From: Lucifuga dentata
Taxonomy: Eukaryota > Chordata > Actinopteri > Ophidiiformes > Bythitidae
Direction of reading: 5' to 3'
DNA: 64,000 bases
Assembly (NCBI GenBank): GCA_014773175.1
Contig: VXCM01002070.1
Span: forward strand, 50,999 to 114,998
In this document: piece by piece, positions 50,545 through 58,781 of the stretch
Position numbering within the stretch: the first letter of the stretch is position 1
How the letters are laid out: every line of letters starts with the position of its first letter
Position numbers and translations under genes: made by a program
Notes under the pieces: model-generated
The model's input: the letters and a program-made list of their open reading frames with translations, nothing else
Databases searched by the model: none
Told to the model about the DNA's origin: nothing

Positions 50545-53500
50545 CCAGTCCACATGGGCTTACAAGACACTATTTACATACATACTGGATATAATACAAT
50601 TTATACAGACACAGTGATCTTATATTTCATCAAAGAAAATAAAGAGCAAATAAGAATTTCTTGTACAATGTAGTCATTAAACATATTAATGAAATAAACC
50701 ATCTTGCCTTCTCTTCCAGGCTTTGGAAACAAAATTAGCTAACTTAAATGCTTTGATGTCTTATTCATCTTTGTCAGATACTATTAATAATAATTGGATA
50801 CTTACTTATAAAAAGCTATAAGCAGTTAACACGGCAAATCCTCCACCCAATTTGTAAATGAAAAGCCCCTTTCATCAGTGTTGCACTTTGAAAAACTGAA
50901 GCCACACAGAACCAAAGAAATTGTATATTAGATATCACCTAAGGCATGCTTCCTGCATGAAAAAGACCACAGCCTGTGCACTTCTGTCTGATCCATTCTG
51001 AGAGAATCTTTGCCTCCTTGCTGCTCCCACTGTCAGGTTGAATAAAATATCCAGCATGGTGCCAGATGAGCCTGACCTGCTCAGACACGTGACCCAGTTG
51101 GATGTGAGGGATAATAGGCTGAAGGAGCTGGACGCCTCAGTCTTCCCCAGGCTGGAGGTGCTTCACTGTGAGAGGAACTGCATCTCCAGCCTCAAGGCCA
51201 AAGGGTGCTTGCTCAAAGGCATCTACGTCTCCAATAATGGTGGGTTGGTTTGCAGGACGTGAAGGTGATGTTCTTGAGGAGGATAATGGCATCGTAATAA
51301 CACAACCACATCACCAAACCTGAAATCCGTGTTTTGTTTTTGAATTTGTTTTCTGGTATTGGAAAAGCACTTCTCATATACTCCTTTATATTTCTGGATA
51401 ACTTTGACACCCCATGGTCTTCTTTTCACATGCCTCCATTTTTCTCATCTCATTATCTCTCTCCATCATCCCTCTGTAATTTGTCTCACACACACCCTAC
51501 CACACTACTCTCACACATGCACACGCTCAGCACTCCCATTTATTTCCATCCACCTGCTTTTGTAATAGACCATGTCTGTCCTTGCTGTTGCTGTAGGTTA
51601 ATGTGTTTGGATTTCTCCCTACAGAGCTACAACAATTGGATGTGAGTCCTGTGCCCTCCAATCTTAGTTACATGGATATCTCGAGGTGAGAAAAATCCCA
51701 AAAGTACAAACACACACACGCACACAAAGAATGCAGCACTAATTTAAAAAGAAAAAAAAAGAAAAAGACAAAAATCTAGCTCATTTGCAGTATGTCCTCT
51801 CTGCCCTACAATAGAAAAGCGAGAATTGCTCAGCTTGCAACTGAGCAAAAATTGCTTTAAAGGCTTTGGATTGGTAAGAGGATCTAAGAAAGTGTAGTGA
51901 AATGTCAACTTAGGAGGCTTTAACAGTATCAACCCTGACCTCTGACATGACCTTTGATAGTTAAATGTAAGATTGTACTACTTCTGTATTCTGTGTCTTT
52001 ATGGTTAATTTTAAAAAGGCATGGAAATGTGAAAGCAATTAAGTTGCTTTTCACAGCAAAATGCCTTCATCTTTAAGAGTGGTCTTCATGTCATTCTGCA
52101 AGCTAAATTTAGGAATTTTTGGCTTAGATTCTGTGCCTGCTTTGTTGCAAACACCTATGTAATGTGCTTTTCATTTATTCTATGTACATTCCTTTATATT
52201 CATATATATGTATGTTCATCCTATAGGAACCATATGGAGTCCTTACCAGACTGGCTGTGTGAGGCGAAGAAACTGGAAGTTCTGGATGTGAGCCACAACC
52301 TCATCACCGAGCTCCCAGCGCGGTGAGTCTCACTCTTCTCTCAGCAATGTGTTTCCAGCTTGTAAATGGAATACTGCATTACTTCTCCCTGCCCTTTGCC
52401 AGCCAGTCATCTGTCCCCCATCGAGCCTCATAAATCACAGTGTTAGTCTGTACCCTCTGTGGCCTTCATCCATCCTCTTCCTCTTTATATAGCTTGTTAG
52501 AAGGTCAGTTTAGATGCTGCTGACTTCCTCATCTTCTGTCTGTCTCACACCGGCTCTCTCAACCTTCCTCCCTGTGTTTCTTCCTTTGTGTTTTTCTCTT
52601 TCTCTCTGTCTCTCTCTTTCTCATTCTCTTGTCCTTCTCTTATTGTCTGTAGATCTATTTTTTACCCAATAAGTGTCAGGATGATGAATTTCAGCTGCAG
52701 GCTCCACTAGAGGCGCTGCTATTTTCTGTTTTCACATCCTCATCGCCCCATCCTCCTCCAGCTCTATCCTCGATTCCATGCCTGTTTCATTTGCAGGCCA
52801 CTCATCCACAAGCTAGGTTTCAAGTGTGGATGAATCATGTGTCAGCAGTTCACCAGCAATTTCATTATTACACTTTATCTGCTGTCTGTCTCTGTCTGTC
52901 CGTCCATCCATCCATCTGTCCATCCATCTCCTTGACAACCATCTATATATCTTGTGCTGCAGGTTGTTATGCAGCAACAGTCTGAGGAAGCTAAGTGCAG
53001 GACATAACCAGCTGCAGAAGCTGCCTGAGAGAGTGGAGCGCCCTCTGCTGGAGGTCTTGGATGTACAGCACAATCAACTGGTGGAGCTTCCCTGCAACCT
53101 GTTCCTCAAATCTGACAGGTAGTATTAATCATCCCCTGCATGTGATTTGTTTTTATCAGATAATACATCAGACATCTGACAAGAAGATTAATTGCAAGAA
53201 GAATGCAAACATATTAAGATGAAGGCTGAAAATTGTGAATAGGGTTTTAAGTGAGGACACTGTGTCCAGGGAGCAAGAAGAGTAGGCAAATAAAGTAATA
53301 TTGTACAGCTGTGTGTTTATAAAGAAAAACAGAACAATAATATTCTTTACACCGCAACAACTAAAACAAACATGAAAAAAGATTTTTACTTTTAGAAGCA
53401 GGAATTAATTAACAAGAGTAATATTAAACTTACTTATTTCAAATTTTCATGCCTCCATGTCTGTGTGTACTTGCTACCTTCATTTTCATTTTCAGCTTGC

Positions 53501-56500
53501 GTTCCCTAAATGCATCTGCCAATAAGCTGGAGCACTTGCCTCCATCCAGCCAATCAGAGGAGAGCCACAGTATTCTCCAGGAACTCTACCTGACCAATAA
53601 CCAGCTGACAGACAAATGTGTACCCATGCTTACGGGCCATACACACCTTCGAATTCTGCACATGGCCTACAACCACCTCCAGACCTTCCCAGCCAGGTAC
53701 AAAATTGATTTTATTCACGGTACAGTCATTCGCTTCCCTTTCTGCGCACTCACCCACTACTTTCCCCTCTTCCCTCAGCAAAATGGGCAAACTGGAGGAG
53801 CTAGAGGAGGTGGACCTGAGCGGAAACATGCTAAAAACTGTGCCCACCACAATCATGAACTGTCGGCGGATGCACACACTCATCGCCCATTCCAACATCA
53901 TTGAGGTGTTTCCTGAGGTCATGCAGCTGATGGAGATGAAAGTAAGCCAGTCATAGCAGTAGCAATCACATGGATCTACGCTTGGAAACATATATGTGCA
54001 TATGTATGAGTATTCACACCTTCTCCTCTGTGGTCAGTGTGTGGATCTGAGCTGTAATGAGCTGACTGAGATCAATCTGCCGGAAAATCTCCCTCCCAAA
54101 CTTCAGGAACTGGATCTGACTGGAAACCCTCGTCTCAACCTGGACCACAAGACTCTTGAGCAGCTCAAGTATGTGCTTAATTTTTCTCGTAACTTTTAGT
54201 TATAATCTGTACCTCATGACATTTGTATATTTTAACTATAGCTAATATCTGTATATGAAATCTGTTGTTGTGTATATCTTTCTTTTTTTTTTTTTTTNTT
54301 TTTTTTTTTTTTGCATCCTACTATTTGCTTCCATCTGAACTTAATAACTTAATCTTTTTATCTTTGAAGAGAAACCACTCATTCAGAAGTGGCTTGAAAA
54401 ATACTGTTTCAATAATATGTTTATCAGCTTTTAATTTATGCTTTTTTTTTTTTGTTCTTGTTGTTTTTTCAGCAATATCCGCTGCTTCCGTATTGATCCA
54501 CCTCCAACCTTTTCATCAAATGAGACATCTGGTGGGCCTGCTGTGTGGAGTCATGGTTACACAGAGGCATCGGGTGTCAAGAACAAGTGAGTTCAATTCA
54601 GTCAATAATGAAAACACAGCTGCATCGTAACAGTCGGGTGAAAGCAATCCAAACCTCTCAAGAACGCACATTGTTTGACAACTCAAATACAGAGAAATGT
54701 TGAAGCAAATATGGATGCTATATACTAATATTCCAAAACATCTCTGTATGGGCATAAATGCAGATTAACTCCTTTTTTCTGCATAATGACATAATGGCAT
54801 TGCTTGTCTCCTTTTCTCTTCAGACTGTGTGTCGCAGCCCTTTCAGTAAACAGCTTCTGTGGAAGTCGGGAAGCTCTGTATGGTGTGTTTGACGGTGACA
54901 GGAATGTGGAAGTGCCCTACCTTTTGCAGTGTACGATGAATGATGTGCTGGCTGAAGAACTACATAAGACCAAGAGTGAAGAGGACTACATGACCAACAC
55001 GTTCCTCGTCATGCAAAGGTAGAAGACAGACTTGACACTGTATTTTTAACTTTGTTTAGTATAATCTGCCATCCGCTCATTTAAAAAAAACATTCAATAT
55101 ACATGATGCATGCTGTATATTATCTCCACCACTATAGAAAACTGGGAACTGCAGGGCAGAAGTTGGGCGGCTCAGCAGCACTTTGTCACATTCGGCACGA
55201 CCCGACTGACCCTGGCGGCTGTTTCACCCTGACAGCTGCTAACGTGGGCAAGTGCCAAGCCATTCTGTGCCGTGATGGAAAGCCGTTGCCACTGTCCGTG
55301 CTTCAAAATGTAGGGCTTGAAGAGGAGTACCACAGGATCAGGCAGAATAAGGCAATCATTACTGAGGTAAAGATCTTTGAAAGCATCCATGTATGTAGGT
55401 GCAGGGCAGAGAGATGGATGAGGAATTGTATGGAAAGCCTGTAATACTGTACAATGTTTATTGATGTGGTTGTAATTTTTGAGGCATGATTTAATGTAAA
55501 TTATATTAGTTTTTATTCCGAGTCATAGCTTATGTTTCTTTTCCACAGGACAACAAGGTGAATGGTGTGACTGATTCTACCCGAATCATGGGCTACTCCT
55601 TCCTGTACCCATCTGTCATCCCTTGTCCCTACGTGCAGACAGTCACTCTCACCCCCCAGGATGAGTTCTTCATCCTGGGCAGTCGGGGCCTGTGGGATGC
55701 TGTGTCTCCCACCGAGGCTGTGGAGGCTGTCCGAAATGTCCCCGATGGCCTGGCTGCTGCTAAGAAGCTGTGCACCCTGGCGCAGGGCTACGGCTGCACC
55801 GACAGCCTCAGTGCTGTTGTAGTCCAGCTCAGTGTGAGTGAAGACTGCTGTTCTTGCTGCTGTTCTGAACCTCCACAGCCACCTCCTAGTCCCGGCTTGG
55901 GCTCTTATCCCCCCTCATCCTCTGCCATTAAGGAGCGGCCCCTGGGGGCCCCAGATGGCTCCCTCCCTGTNTTATCCCCCCTCATCCTCTGCCATTAAGG
56001 AGCGGCCCCTGGGGGCCCCAGATGGCTCCCTCCCTGTGCCACTTTCCTCCTGCAGTGAAATCAGCAGTGAGATCAGCACCAGCGAGATGAGCAGCGAGGT
56101 AGGCTCCACAGCCTCGTCTGATGAGCCACCACAGAGTTCTTTGGTGTTGCTGCATGATCAGTCCCACCACCCTCACCTCCACTTGCACCATCAGGCCCAC
56201 TCACTGTCCTTACTGCACCAACAGGCCCACACAGCCACACAAAACTGCCAGTATTTGTTCCCAAATTCTGAACTACCATCTACTCGCAGCTGCTGTGCCC
56301 TACATCCAGCCTGCCTAACAGGCTCCTTCCAGAGGCAGCTGTCTAATGCCACCTTCTCTAGTGCCCTCTCTGACAACGGGCTGGACAGCGAGGATGAGGA
56401 GCCCATTGCTGGAGTTTTCTCCAATGGCAGCCGTGTTGAGGTAGAGGCAGATATCCACTGCCTTAAATCAGAGTTATCCTCCTCATTATTGCCCCAAACA

Positions 56501-56944
56501 TCATTACCATCTTCCTCTGGTCAGGAGCGCACCTTGCTGCCTCTTCCTCCTCCACCTCCGCCACCGTGCACCCCAGAGCCCCAGGAGGAAGGGGTTGACA
56601 TGAGCCTGGGAGAGGTTGAGAATGGACTGGAGAGAGATGAGTCATGGCAGGGAGGTGGCGTGGGAGGTTGGGATGGAGGGAAAATGGTGGGTAAGAGGAG
56701 AGGTAATGGCTCAGTGGCACCCCAGGAAAAGAGTCACAACCTCATTGAGGTGGCTGCTGATGCACCCTCAAAGAAGCCTGGGGGCTACTTCACAGCACCA
56801 GCCCAGCCTGACCCAGATGATCAGTTTATCATCCCCCCAGAGCTGGAAGAGGAAGTGAAGGAAATCATGAAGCAGCATCAGCAGAAACAGCAGAAGCCGC
56901 CTGGGACCGATCAGCCTGCAGACTACTTCGACACACCTCTCTGA
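17095..56944 (+). CDS. phlpp1: PH domain and leucine-rich repeat protein phosphatase 1 (complete, 17 exons)
   Basis: PHLPP1 is a manganese-dependent PP2C-family phosphatase that removes the hydrophobic-motif phosphate of Akt and PKC and so opposes growth signalling. Exons: 17095-18863, 41299-41495, 42664-42789, 44172-44320, 46952-47098, 49577-49804, 51037-51239, 51625-51685, 52227-52322, 52963-53118, 53496-53696, 53779-53941, 54038-54168, 54473-54586, 54824-55018, 55138-55366 and 55549-56944. With the three artefactual duplications removed, all phases agree and about 1786 residues result, close to human PHLPP1 (about 1717). Approximate order: low-complexity N-terminus with Ras-association-like segment (138-195), PH (about 546-653), LRRs (654-1165), PP2C (about 1166-1440; [24 protein letters not shown]), tail with C-terminal DTPL, a PDZ-binding end. 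The ATG at 17095 is the only in-frame ATG near the 5' end and gives MESVQAV. The long N-terminus and [14 protein letters not shown] favour PHLPP1 over PHLPP2. Confidence 0.96.
17192..17322. repeat. 65-bp direct duplication around N at 17257 (assembly artefact in exon)
   Basis: 17192-17256 and 17258-17322 are identical. Together with the N this adds 66 bases, so the protein appears to contain [19 protein letters not shown] twice with one unknown residue. Confidence 0.85.
17541..17673. repeat. 66-bp direct duplication around N at 17607 (frame-breaking artefact)
   Basis: 17541-17606 and 17608-17673 are identical. The extra 67 bases split the reading frame in the middle of the conserved [20 protein letters not shown] block, which is intact in each copy. 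Confidence 0.87.
24643..25204 (+). mobile_element. Non-autonomous inverted-repeat element, copy B
   Basis: Starts TTAAAGGACAATACCGTC, includes TTTTGCATGTATGAGCCC and GGTTTCAGTTTATTCCAGTA, and ends AAACATGCAAAATTGC / CTGTATGGTCCTTTAA. It contains an inverted insertion at 25039-25064 absent from sister copies. No open frame. Confidence 0.78.
25650..26213 (-). mobile_element. Non-autonomous inverted-repeat element, copy C
   Basis: Starts TTAAAGGACCATACCGGC and ends GGTATGGTCCTTTAA. The interior runs in reverse relative to copy B and shares the AAATTTTTCGATAAA and TCACAGTCGTTTAAA blocks with copies D and E, placing it in the D/E subfamily. Confidence 0.8.
26921..26950. repeat. (CT)n microsatellite
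   Basis: Thirty bases of pure CT, followed by a C run. Confidence 0.95.
27141..27199. repeat. CCCT-rich low-complexity stretch with N
   Basis: CCCT units, a single N at 27160, then C runs. Length uncertain. Confidence 0.85.
27506..27544. repeat. (CT)n microsatellite
   Basis: About 39 bases of CT in phlpp1 intron 1. Confidence 0.95.
28308..28490 (+). repeat. Ancient dispersed repeat (CTCTGCCAAGGAGGTTATG type)
   Basis: CCTCTGCCAAGGAGGTTATG at 28315, ATATCTCGAAAATTTACAAA, TGGATTTGGATGAAATTTGG and the GATCTGGATC..GGATCCAG end match, from memory, a short dispersed repeat known from many animal genomes. I cannot name its class with confidence. Confidence 0.55.
29183..29229. repeat. (CA)n microsatellite
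   Basis: About 47 bases of pure CA. Confidence 0.97.
34058..34724 (+). mobile_element. Non-autonomous inverted-repeat element, copy D
   Basis: Starts TTAAAGGACCATCCATC and ends GGTGTTATGGTTCTTTAA. It includes the 63 extra bases of the N artefact at 34239, so the true length is about 604. Close relative of copy E. Confidence 0.8.
34177..34301. repeat. 62-bp direct duplication around N at 34239 (assembly artefact)
   Basis: 34177-34238 equals 34240-34301. It lies inside repeat copy D. Sister copies contain this segment once. Confidence 0.85.
35365..35408. repeat. (TC)n microsatellite
   Basis: About 44 bases of TC followed by a C run. Confidence 0.96.
35727..36275 (+). mobile_element. Non-autonomous inverted-repeat element, copy E (5' truncated)
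   Basis: Matches copy D from ATATATTAAATTTTCACACA onward but lacks the first 40 or so bases with the outer end. The 3' end reads AAACATGCAAAATGCATG / GTATTGTCCTTAAA. It shares AAATTTAAACGACTGTGACT with D. Confidence 0.75.
37566..38174 (+). mobile_element. Non-autonomous inverted-repeat element, copy F
   Basis: Starts TAAACCACCATACCAGTG / GTTTTGCATGTTTGAGCCC and ends AAACATGCAAAATCACCTGT / ATGGGCCTTTAAA. The interior has GGAATATAGTCCCAGGAGAA in the same orientation as B, G and H. The outer AAAGG has diverged to AAACC. Confidence 0.75.
38902..39439 (+). mobile_element. Non-autonomous inverted-repeat element, copy G
   Basis: Intact ends: TTAAAGGACCATACCGGTG at the left and CACCGGTTGGTCCTTTAA at the right. 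The interior contains GCCATTGGCTTCAGTTCATT and GGAATATAGTCCCAGGAGAA. No frame. Confidence 0.82.
40225..40312 (+). mobile_element. Fragment of the same element (3' end only)
   Basis: Only the right-hand end is present: GTCAGTAACGTAACATGTAT, then ATGCAAAAACGTGCATGATC and GCTGATATGGTCCTTTAA. Confidence 0.6.
41299..41495 (+). CDS. phlpp1: phlpp1 exon 2: PH domain, first half
   Basis: Encodes [40 protein letters not shown] and [10 protein letters not shown]...[10 protein letters not shown]. Matches the human PHLPP1 PH segment almost residue for residue. Donor AAAA|gtatgt. Confidence 0.97.
41496..42663 (+). other. phlpp1 intron 2
   Basis: No recognised feature. GT-rich short stretches occur near 42200. 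Frames here are not conserved-looking. Confidence 0.7.
42664..42789 (+). CDS. phlpp1: phlpp1 exon 3: PH domain, second half
   Basis: Encodes [40 protein letters not shown] and AK, which close the PH domain. Acceptor ttgtag, donor AAG|gtagtg, phase 0 on both sides. Confidence 0.97.
42925..43466 (+). mobile_element. Non-autonomous inverted-repeat element, copy H
   Basis: Starts TTTAAAGGACAATACCAGAG. The right end has decayed after GGCTTAAATTTAAGCATG. It carries a perfect 19-bp foldback (43335-43353 / 43361-43379) not seen in sister copies. Confidence 0.72.
43335..43379. repeat. Perfect 19-bp inverted repeat inside copy H
   Basis: Arms 43335-43353 and 43361-43379 are exact complements with a 7-base loop. 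Sister copies have only the left arm, so the right arm looks like a copied-back insertion. Confidence 0.85.
44172..44320 (+). CDS. phlpp1: phlpp1 exon 4: start of leucine-rich repeats
   Basis: Encodes [40 protein letters not shown] and [10 protein letters not shown]. Acceptor tctactag, donor CAGAG|gtacaa. Confidence 0.96.
44428..44470. repeat. Perfect 19-bp inverted repeat (hairpin)
   Basis: Arms AGGTGTCACAGGTCAAGAA (44428-44446) and its complement (44452-44470), with a 5-base loop, 108 bases into intron 4. Confidence 0.88.
44962..44985. repeat. (GT)n microsatellite
   Basis: Short pure GT run. A second GT run lies at 45109-45137. Confidence 0.93.
45544..45625 (-). mobile_element. LINE-like 3' tail fragment
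   Basis: ATTCAATTCAATTCAATG followed by AGCTTTATTGGCATGAAA and AACAATATTGCCAAAGCA resembles the 3' end and (ATTCA)n-type tail of a teleost non-LTR element, read on the minus strand. Memory-based. No reverse transcriptase frame is present. Confidence 0.45.
45715..45762. repeat. (TC)n microsatellite
   Basis: About 48 bases of pure TC in intron 4. Confidence 0.97.
46952..47098 (+). CDS. phlpp1: phlpp1 exon 5: leucine-rich repeats
   Basis: Encodes [40 protein letters not shown] and PSSVGAMT. Acceptor tttccag, donor CCAA|gtaggt. Confidence 0.96.
47099..49576 (+). other. phlpp1 intron 5
   Basis: Poly(A) with an N at 47173-47210, a 20-bp tandem duplication near 47453-47488, and a possible dispersed repeat at 48160-48280 (TCAAGTTTATTTGCAAAGCC, CTTTGAGACATACAATCC) resembling a common fish repeat. 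No exon. Confidence 0.6.
47173..47210. repeat. poly(A) tract with assembly N
   Basis: A run interrupted by an N at 47192. Confidence 0.9.
49577..49804 (+). CDS. phlpp1: phlpp1 exon 6: leucine-rich repeats
   Basis: Encodes [40 protein letters not shown] and [20 protein letters not shown]. Acceptor cttgcag, donor CTACG|gtacag. Confidence 0.97.
49805..51036 (+). other. phlpp1 intron 6 with AT/CA microsatellite
   Basis: Compound ATAT...CACA repeat at about 50460-50539, otherwise plain intron. The 112-residue frame at 50008-50346 shows no family resemblance. Confidence 0.7.
51037..51239 (+). CDS. phlpp1: phlpp1 exon 7: leucine-rich repeats
   Basis: Encodes [40 protein letters not shown] and [20 protein letters not shown]. 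The LHCERN block is typical of PHLPP. Acceptor ctgtcag, donor AATG|gtgggt. Confidence 0.96.
51240..51624 (+). other. phlpp1 intron 7
   Basis: Plain 385-base intron with a pyrimidine-rich middle. No feature seen. Confidence 0.75.
51625..51685 (+). CDS. phlpp1: phlpp1 exon 8: leucine-rich repeat
   Basis: A 61-base exon encoding [20 protein letters not shown], matching human ELVQLDVYPVPNYLSYMDVS. Acceptor cctacag, donor TCGAG|gtgaga. Confidence 0.96.
51686..52226 (+). other. phlpp1 intron 8
   Basis: Plain AT-rich intron. Nothing recognised. Confidence 0.7.
52227..52322 (+). CDS. phlpp1: phlpp1 exon 9: leucine-rich repeat
   Basis: Encodes [20 protein letters not shown] and [11 protein letters not shown]. 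Acceptor cctatag, donor GCGCG|gtgagt. Confidence 0.96.
52323..52962 (+). other. phlpp1 intron 9
   Basis: Pyrimidine-rich intron with CCATCCATC-type repeats just before the acceptor. No feature beyond that. Confidence 0.7.
52963..53118 (+). CDS. phlpp1: phlpp1 exon 10: leucine-rich repeats
   Basis: Encodes [40 protein letters not shown] and [11 protein letters not shown]. Acceptor tgctgcag, donor GACAG|gtagta. Confidence 0.97.
53119..53495 (+). other. phlpp1 intron 10
   Basis: Plain 377-base AT-rich intron. Nothing recognised. Confidence 0.75.
53496..53696 (+). CDS. phlpp1: phlpp1 exon 11: leucine-rich repeats
   Basis: Encodes [40 protein letters not shown] and [20 protein letters not shown]. 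Acceptor ttttcag, donor GCCAG|gtacaa. Confidence 0.97.
53779..53941 (+). CDS. phlpp1: phlpp1 exon 12: leucine-rich repeats
   Basis: Encodes [40 protein letters not shown] and [14 protein letters not shown]. It follows an 82-base intron. Acceptor ccctcag, donor AAA|gtaagc. Confidence 0.97.
54038..54168 (+). CDS. phlpp1: phlpp1 exon 13: last leucine-rich repeats
   Basis: Encodes [20 protein letters not shown] and [20 protein letters not shown], closing the LRR block. Acceptor tggtcag, donor CTCAA|gtatgt. Confidence 0.97.
54169..54472 (+). other. phlpp1 intron 13 with poly(T) and N
   Basis: 304 bases. Poly(T) at 54283-54312 is interrupted by an N at 54298. Nothing else seen. Confidence 0.75.
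54473..54586 (+). CDS. phlpp1: phlpp1 exon 14: LRR to PP2C junction
   Basis: Encodes [20 protein letters not shown] and [27 protein letters not shown] is conserved in PHLPP and opens the phosphatase fold. Donor ACAA|gtgagt. Confidence 0.97.
54824..55018 (+). CDS. phlpp1: phlpp1 exon 15: PP2C domain with DGD metal motif
   Basis: Encodes [40 protein letters not shown] and [23 protein letters not shown] replaces the DGH seen in most PP2Cs, as is usual in PHLPP. Acceptor tcttcag, donor AAAG|gtagaa. Confidence 0.97.
55138..55366 (+). CDS. phlpp1: phlpp1 exon 16: PP2C core
   Basis: Encodes [40 protein letters not shown] and [20 protein letters not shown]. Acceptor actatag, donor GAG|gtaaag. Confidence 0.97.
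55549..56944 (+). CDS. phlpp1: phlpp1 exon 17: end of PP2C, regulatory tail, stop
   Basis: Encodes [40 protein letters not shown] and [20 protein letters not shown], the last metal-binding part of PP2C. A tail follows with [60 protein letters not shown] and terminal YFDTPL. The duplication around the N at 55971 shifts frame by one. Removing 67 bases restores it. The stop is TGA at 56942-56944. Confidence 0.96.
55905..56037. repeat. 66-bp direct duplication around N at 55971 (frame-breaking artefact)
   Basis: 55905-55970 equals 55972-56037. It lies just after the PP2C domain ([20 protein letters not shown] appears twice). The protein continues correctly in the shifted frame after the second copy. 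Confidence 0.87.
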
Positions 56945-57583
56945 ACAGCAGCACCGACAATAACAGCTTCATTTCCGTCCCAGCTGCAGCCTGCAAAGCA
57001 CACTACCATCAACCTAACCACTCTGATTTTCCAGTATATGGACACAAATAATTGAGTTCCTCGCAAGGCTGTAAAATGCACAGGAAAAAGTTTCAGCCTA
57101 CTTTTTCTGCACAGTCTTGTCATTGGAGAAACATGCACTGTAAACTGCTCCACACTTTTTATCCAAGCAGCTTATAAAATCAAACAAGCAATCGAGCCCT
57201 TTAATGATTCCCGATCGTCTAGAGAACCCTATGGACATTCGTGTCCTTCTCAGACTCTTTTTACATTAGACAACCAGCTGATTATGTAATCAACACTAGT
57301 CGATTTGCAATAGTGTTAGCTTGCCACACTTGTTAATATGGGTAACAATTCCATCATTTGTTTGTTTGTTTTGTAAGAACTTACCATATCTTTTAATGTG
57401 AAAGAAGTGAAGTTGCTGAAAGAACTTTTTAAAACAGAGATGCATATTCTTTTTATTATCAGTGAACTATGTTGAACGGTACACCAGTAATACTACAAAT
57501 AACTGTTAGTAGGTAGGGCACTTAAAATACTGTTTTTCTTCAGTAAATTGTGGCTCTTGGCCTGTAAAATGGCATAGAAATTT

Positions 57584-57712
57584 TTGTAGAAATTTTAAAG
57601 ACTAACTCCTAGGAGTTGAATACTCTTTATGGTGACTCAGTCACTTTNTTGTAGAAATTTTAAAGACTAACTCCTAGGAGTTGAATACTCTTTATGGTGA
57701 CTCAGTCACTTT
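57584..57712. repeat. 64-bp direct duplication around N at 57648 (assembly artefact)
   Basis: 57584-57647 equals 57649-57712. Located in the phlpp1 3' UTR. Confidence 0.85.
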
Positions 57713-57891
57713 TACTAATCTTCTCTGAGAGAAATGGTGATTTTGTTTTTCCAATGATTGTAAATAAGAGAAATGTTGTATACTGATGCTTTTAAAGGAA
57801 CTGTATACCTGTATGTCGGTGAAGGTTTTAGTGGTGGGGAGGGTGCCTTTGTGGAGGAATGCCCCTTTATATGACAGTATAGACCCGCAAA

Positions 57892-57917
57892 TACACACAC
57901 ACACACACACACACACA
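57892..57917. repeat. (CA)n microsatellite
   Basis: Short pure CA run in the phlpp1 3' UTR. Confidence 0.93.
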
Positions 57918-58239
57918 TACAGTATATATCAGATACCCTAACATTACATGCAATACAATTAGAGAAATTGTTGGTTTGGTCCATTTTGTTTGATTGTGAT
58001 GTCCTGTAGTCATCACTGTATCTAATGCACACTAATATTAAGAGTTTCGCATGCACACTTGCACGCACATACATTCAATACACACAAAAACACGCACATT
58101 GACACACACACAGGTAATGTTAATCCCACCTCCCTCCTACAGTAACTGTTATCACCGGCATGACTGTGTCAAGTTCAGTTATACAAACAAATATATCTAC
58201 TTGGAAAAGAGACAAAACAGATGTTCCTGTCTTTGGTAT

Positions 58240-58245
58240 AATAAA
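58240..58245 (+). terminator. phlpp1: phlpp1 poly(A) signal AATAAA
   Basis: Canonical AATAAA on the + strand about 1.3 kb after the stop, followed by T-rich sequence. The closest strong signal before the convergent mep1b 3' end. Confidence 0.6.
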
Positions 58246-58475
58246 TTTTAAATTTGTGAATATAATTGATACAGTCTGCGACTTGTTTTTAATTATGAAC
58301 TAAAAATCAAGTGACAACATAAATTTGAAGATCATTCTGTTGTTTTTACAATGATTGACCAGACGGAGGCAGTGTAATTTAATATTATCATCTCATGGTT
58401 CACACGTTGTGAAAAACCATTATTATTTACATCCAAAGCCTGATGAGCAAAATAACAAACATTCACCTGTAAAAT

Positions 58476-58481
58476 TTTATT
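58476..58481 (-). terminator. mep1b: mep1b poly(A) signal AATAAA
   Basis: AATAAA on the - strand (TTTATT on +), 66-71 bases downstream of the mep1b stop. A short 3' UTR is implied. Confidence 0.65.
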
Positions 58482-58546
58482 TTACAAGTCTGACTTTTTG
58501 CCATTTCCTTTTTTTTTTTCTTTTCTTTACTCGCTTGCCATTAGGT

Positions 58547-58781
58547 TCAAGGATTTTCTTTCCCAATGGCACCAAAGTTTGACATTACGGTACTATTTTC
58601 ATCACTGCAATTAGACTTTTTGTACTTTCTCTTCACACAAATGATGCTGACTACTGTAATTATCAGCATAACTGTAAGTACAGACAGAGAAGAGGCAAGT
58701 GCGGTTGTGATTTTGTCCATGATGGAGCCTTTGTACTGACAACTGGCGCCATAGTACCACCAGTCATCACCCACCACACAC
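58547..58781 (-). CDS. mep1b: mep1b last exon: end of EGF, transmembrane helix, tail
   Basis: Encodes [20 protein letters not shown], then a hydrophobic helix ([18 protein letters not shown]) and the basic stop-transfer KRKYKK. Ends GKENP, TGA at 58547-58549. The WWYYG..C block completes the EGF-like domain. Confidence 0.95.

Larger units (their letters stand above)
56945..58262 (+). other. phlpp1: phlpp1 3' UTR
   Basis: Non-coding sequence after the stop, ending about 20 bases beyond an AATAAA at 58240-58245. It includes a CA run at 57892-57917 and an artefactual 64-bp duplication at 57584-57712. The end is inferred from the signal. Confidence 0.65.

Noticed and set aside
17095..56944. phlpp1 as a pseudogene, because its frame is broken twice
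   Set aside because: Both breaks coincide with single Ns between exact 66-bp duplicates. All splice sites, catalytic motifs and the stop are intact.
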